From assembly GCA_935421135.1 (NCBI GenBank), contig OW285188.1:18887233-18951232 (forward strand): a DNA stretch of 64,000 nt. The letters are read 5' to 3'. The notes beneath the pieces are model-generated. The model did not search any database, was not told the DNA's origin, and worked only from the letters and a program-made list of their open reading frames with translations. Position 1 is the first letter of the stretch. The number at the start of each line of letters is the position of its first letter. Below, piece by piece: positions 60,098-64,000 of the stretch. This stretch comes from Bugulina stolonifera. Its lineage: Eukaryota > Bryozoa > Gymnolaemata > Cheilostomatida > Bugulidae. The position numbers and the translations under genes are program-made.

Positions 60098-62400
60098 ATG
60101 GGAAACTGTTTCAGCTCTGATAAATCTTCTAAAAAAGCAATAAGTGTAAATTTTAGCTCCATACAAAACAATTCTGGCAATGGCAACGATAGCCATAATC
60201 GTGGACAATCCTCCTCGGCGGGAAATACTGTGACTAACCATAATGGTGGGGTAGCAGCCAAACCAACACAGTCACCAGCACTGGTTAGTGGGGGTCGATC
60301 TACTACAAACTTTAATGTGAATTCCTCTGGTAATCGACCCGCTGGGCCTAGACACACTCCCTCTCAGGCTACTATTAACTCGATTAGTCCAGCAAAGTTA
60401 TTTATTGCTCTCTATGATTATGAAGCTAGGACAGATGAGGATTTATCCTTTAAAAAAGGAAATCATTTAGAAATACTAAACGATACTCAAGGAGATTGGT
60501 GGTTTGCTCGATCTTTAGTCACTGGACAGGAAGGATACATACCTTCCAACTACATAGCCAAGTCAAAGAGTCTTGAATCTGAACCGTAAGTTCTAATAGT
60601 ATTCATCTAGGCCTACCTAATAAAATGTATCCTGGATGCATGTCTATACTATAGGTGGGCTACATATTACATAGGTTACACATGGTTAACATCATATTTA
60701 TTTGCAAAATCCCAGGTGATTAACAGTTTTTGTGAGGTATGCTTACTTTATGCTTTAATAGAGTGATAGTGTAAGCCTACACTACAATTTATACAGTTAG
60801 TCTATCCTTTGAGTTTCACTGTGGACACTGGTAGATCTTATTATCAACTATATTTTGTATGAAATCTAAAATGACAAAAGGTAAAGACTACTACGACAGG
60901 TCTGTCTGACGGTCTACACTTTCACTACACTGAGCAGTCTATTTGCATAAATATTTGAAATGTTCTAAATTGATATTTTTCGGTCTCATTTTGCTGTAGG
61001 CTACAGGAAAGGTTTAAAATGTTTACTGGTCATCTCATAGCTAGAGCACTCTAATTCAGTGCTGTTGGCGTTATAAAATATTTATAGCCTCCTGCAATGT
61101 ACTATTTTTCACTTACAGGTGGTATTACGGAAAGATTAAACGGACAGATGCTGAAAAGCGTTTACTTAGCTCAGAGAATGAACACGGATCATATTTAATA
61201 CGTGACAGTGAGAGTCGCAGAAATGATTTCTCCCTTTCAGGTATGAATATAATTGGATGACATTTCTGCACGTTATTTCATGGTTAGACCTGGTGGCAGG
61301 GCTCAGTTTAACTATTCTCTCCACGGGCTATATGTTGAAGTCCAGTGTCCAGCATGGACAGGCCTAAGGCTATAGTTCGGAATAATTATAGACCTACAGT
61401 ATATAATACTGTATATTAGGCGACATACGTTTTAGGCCTATTGTAAAATATAAGCTACACTCAAGTATGACTAAGTATAAGGATAACAGATAACATTATT
61501 ATAGGTTTATATAAATATGATATGATTATGATTGTATAATATTAGAGAATTTAGGATGATTTGCCAACTTTGGCAATATAGATGAAGACTTGAATCAGAA
61601 AATGGAGAAAATGCTACTCCAAATAATGTATTTTGTACTAATTCGCCCACCCCATAACCTCTGTGTGTAGAGGAAGGACAGCCACTGGTAGAAGGTGTAA
61701 TCAAAGTGGTGAAATATTTGCTCAATACCTTACAGTGAGGCTGTATAGCTGAACCTGTGACAGTGTCTCTCCCTGATCTATCTGTAGGTAACTGATGGTC
61801 ACTAACTTCCATTGTCTATTTTTAGTGCGAGATGGTGACACAGTTAAACACTATCGGATACGACAATTGGACGAAGGTGGTTATTTCATAGCGAGGAGAA
61901 TTACATTTAGGACATTATTAGAATTGGTAGATCATTACAAGGTATCAGCAGATGGCCTCTGTGTGAACCTAAGGAAACCTTGTGTGCAGGTATGACATGG
62001 GATAGTTAGTTAGTGTGTCCCCAAGCAATCAAAGAGTAATGTTTAGAATTATCTTCTCTCTCTCGGTAGTAGTTTGGTATCTGTAACAGTGCTACTGGTC
62101 ATATTCTGCAGCACAGGCCAGAACTAGTTTATCTTTCATTCAATCAAGGAGTTATCTCTCTTACCTCGGACAATGAGCTGATTATCATCTAGGGTTGGTT
62201 AGCTAATGACTTATTATCTGTTATACAGTGGACTGATAAGCCTGAAACACAAGGTCTATCATACAAGACTCAGGACCAGTGGGAGATACCGAAGTCAACA
62301 CTGAGGCTAATCAAGAAGATAGGTCATGGACAGTTTGGGGAGGTGTGGGAAGGGTTGTGGAACAGCACTACACCAGTGGCTATCAAAACTTTGAAAGCAG
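60098..62400 (+). CDS. Src-family tyrosine kinase, N-terminal part (cut by window edge)
   Basis: Four exons: 60098-60585, 61119-61240, 61826-61989 and 62229-62400, the last ending phase 1 with donor GTAAAT. They encode 316 residues. The N-terminus MGNCFSS fits N-myristoylation at Gly2 and palmitoylation at Cys4. A Ser/Asn-rich unique region runs to about 98. SH3 is at 100-160 ([22 protein letters not shown]). SH2 is at 164-258 (WYYGKIKR, the phosphotyrosine-binding Arg in [13 protein letters not shown]). A linker ending WEIP leads into the kinase N-lobe ([10 protein letters not shown] glycine loop, VAIK lysine). The catalytic loop, activation Tyr and tail Tyr lie beyond 64000 or in exons I could not find. 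Membrane-anchored signalling kinase by family. Confidence 0.93.
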
Positions 62401-64000
62401 GTAAATCCTATATATCAGTTATATGCACTGAGGACTATGTCTGCAGTCATGGGCATACATATAGTAGCTTCTACAAAAACAATAGTGTAGGGTTTTGTAT
62501 GGAAATTGATAAAAAGTCATCGGTTGACTAGTTGTATCTTCTATGGCTCCACAGATGTTACTACATATTACAGCCATGTAATTAAACATTAATTCCTGCA
62601 GGACTTACTGCTAGTAAATACTTCACTAGTTGAGTTTATCCCCTGCTGCACACAGTATGGACCTGAGATGAGTTCAATACTATACCTAGTAGACTGTAGG
62701 ACTAGTACTAATAGAATAGCACTAACACTCAACCAGATCAGTGGAACAAGTCATCCCAAACCACTTTCAAGCCTGCCCAGTTCACTTGCTATTTACATTG
62801 TACATACACAAACATGGGCCTCTCTGTTGCCAGAAATGTATAAAATAGCTGTAACAGTTGAACTACATACAATAGTGTAATGTAATTGGTAACTTGGTTG
62901 GGTGAATCAGATGTCCAAATTAAATAACAATCGTTGAGGTAGACAAAACATCATAATGTAACAGCTAGTAATAGCTAGTTCAACCCATGTATTAGACATA
63001 GCCTAGAATATCAGTCTATATTATTATTATTGTGTAAATATTGAATACATTACATTATGTCATGCTGTTTCACACTTCACCCTACTATTTAGTGGCATAG
63101 GCTTATACAGATGGTATTAGGGAACATACCCATTAGTGTATCTCTCTGCTGGATATCGTTTGCTTACAATGCTACATTAACAGGGTTCTGCATCTAGATG
63201 ATAGCTGTTAATTCAGTATGGTCTATAATGTACATAGTGAATGTGGCCTATACTACTCTTAAATCAATATATTATCTGCCTGAAACAGTTAACAACTATT
63301 AGGACCTACATGATGCACATACAACATCAACGTATAATACTAGTATACAGTCATATGATATACATATATGTATGTATGCAAAGAACTTCTTTGTCTCTTA
63401 CTGCAGCTGCTAAAAAACCAACTCTTCACTGCCAAGTGCCATTTATAATCAAATCCCAGTCTGAATCACTACTGCTGTTAGATAATCAATAGCTATGGCA
63501 ACATATCATAGACACTGGATAAATTTATATATCACTTTGTATTACATATTTACGTGTATTATATTGAAATTCTATGACTATTTTCATTGAACAGTTTGTG
63601 ACAAGTAGCCAAGTCGTCTATTGTGTACATGTCTAAAGTAGTTTCCATTTGCAGGAAGTTGATAAAAATCAATCAGATACTCTGGCTCATAGAATTCTAT
63701 ACTCTGGCTTACCTGATACTGCAATGTAATAATATGTAACAGCTATTAGCCTGGTACTAATACAATGTAGTGATGCAAGGTAAGGTACAGCCACATTCAC
63801 TAGATATAGTATAGCTATGCACAGCAGATATGGTCACACACAAATACTGGATGAGTTTAATAAACAACTACAACATATAATTATTTTATTTTGTGGTGTC
63901 TGCTGTTACAGCACTGGAAAAGAAATACAGTCCTAAATAAACTTACCTGCTACCCCAGTTTTCAGCTAAGGTTTCAATCAGCTACCACCCCACCCACCAA
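62401..64000 (+). other. Intron of the Src kinase gene (continues off the window)
   Basis: At least 1.6 kb without a recognisable kinase exon. An exon-like stretch after TTTGCAG at about 63648-63654 does not translate to kinase sequence and reaches stops quickly, so I leave it uncalled. Confidence 0.5.

Overview
This window looks like nuclear DNA of an early-branching animal, most likely a sponge (inference from gene content and style, not proven). The genes are intron-rich with mostly short GT-AG introns. The gene set is metazoan: an EPS15 endocytic adaptor, a Src-family tyrosine kinase, an Ig/thrombospondin receptor-like protein and RING/B-box/beta-propeller proteins. The DNA is AT-rich and heavily invaded by transposable elements. 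No bacterial operons, rRNA, tRNA genes or CRISPR arrays were seen.

Layout. 1-10 kb: the 3' end of a RING/B-box/propeller gene (plus strand) and an inverted, decayed paralogue (9867 to 5491, minus), separated by a perfect 228-bp palindrome and a hAT-like element with an exact 8-bp target duplication. 10-23 kb: transposon country, with an inverted-repeat element, a CR1/L2-like LINE with an intact reverse transcriptase, a second LINE fragment facing it tail to tail, a TA-flanked element carrying a nested hAT-like element, and a 3.7-kb fold-back holding two smaller inverted elements and a transposase scrap. 23.3-28.3 kb: a complete eight-exon RING/B-box/coiled-coil/propeller gene (610 aa). Extra copies of its last exon lie at 29.15 kb (broken) and 43.0 kb (intact).

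30.6-40.7 kb: a 10-kb element with about 1.4-kb near-identical inverted arms. Its centre is a G-rich array that switches to a C-rich array, and genes are transcribed outwards from it: a 458-aa two-exon gene and an ankyrin-like ORF to the left, and a four-exon, 490-aa zinc-finger/Pro-Ser-rich gene to the right whose 3' half lies in the inverted arm. No transposase, integrase or polymerase was recognised. It is the best candidate here for an undescribed system. A 2-kb TA-flanked element sits 8 bp to its right.

44.3-58.6 kb (minus strand): a 20-exon EPS15 homologue of 938 aa (three EH domains, coiled coil, about 18 DPF motifs, C-terminal UIM). Its 4.7-kb intron 11 contains an entire opposite-strand gene for a 426-aa Ig-TSP1-Ig single-pass membrane protein. 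60.1 kb to the window end: the first four exons of a Src-family kinase (MGNC N-terminus, SH3, SH2, start of kinase domain), divergent from EPS15. EPS15 and Src kinases both act at the plasma membrane in known animals; a link through this neighbourhood is inference only. All exon borders were read by eye from splice signals, reading phase and paralogue comparison, without transcript data.
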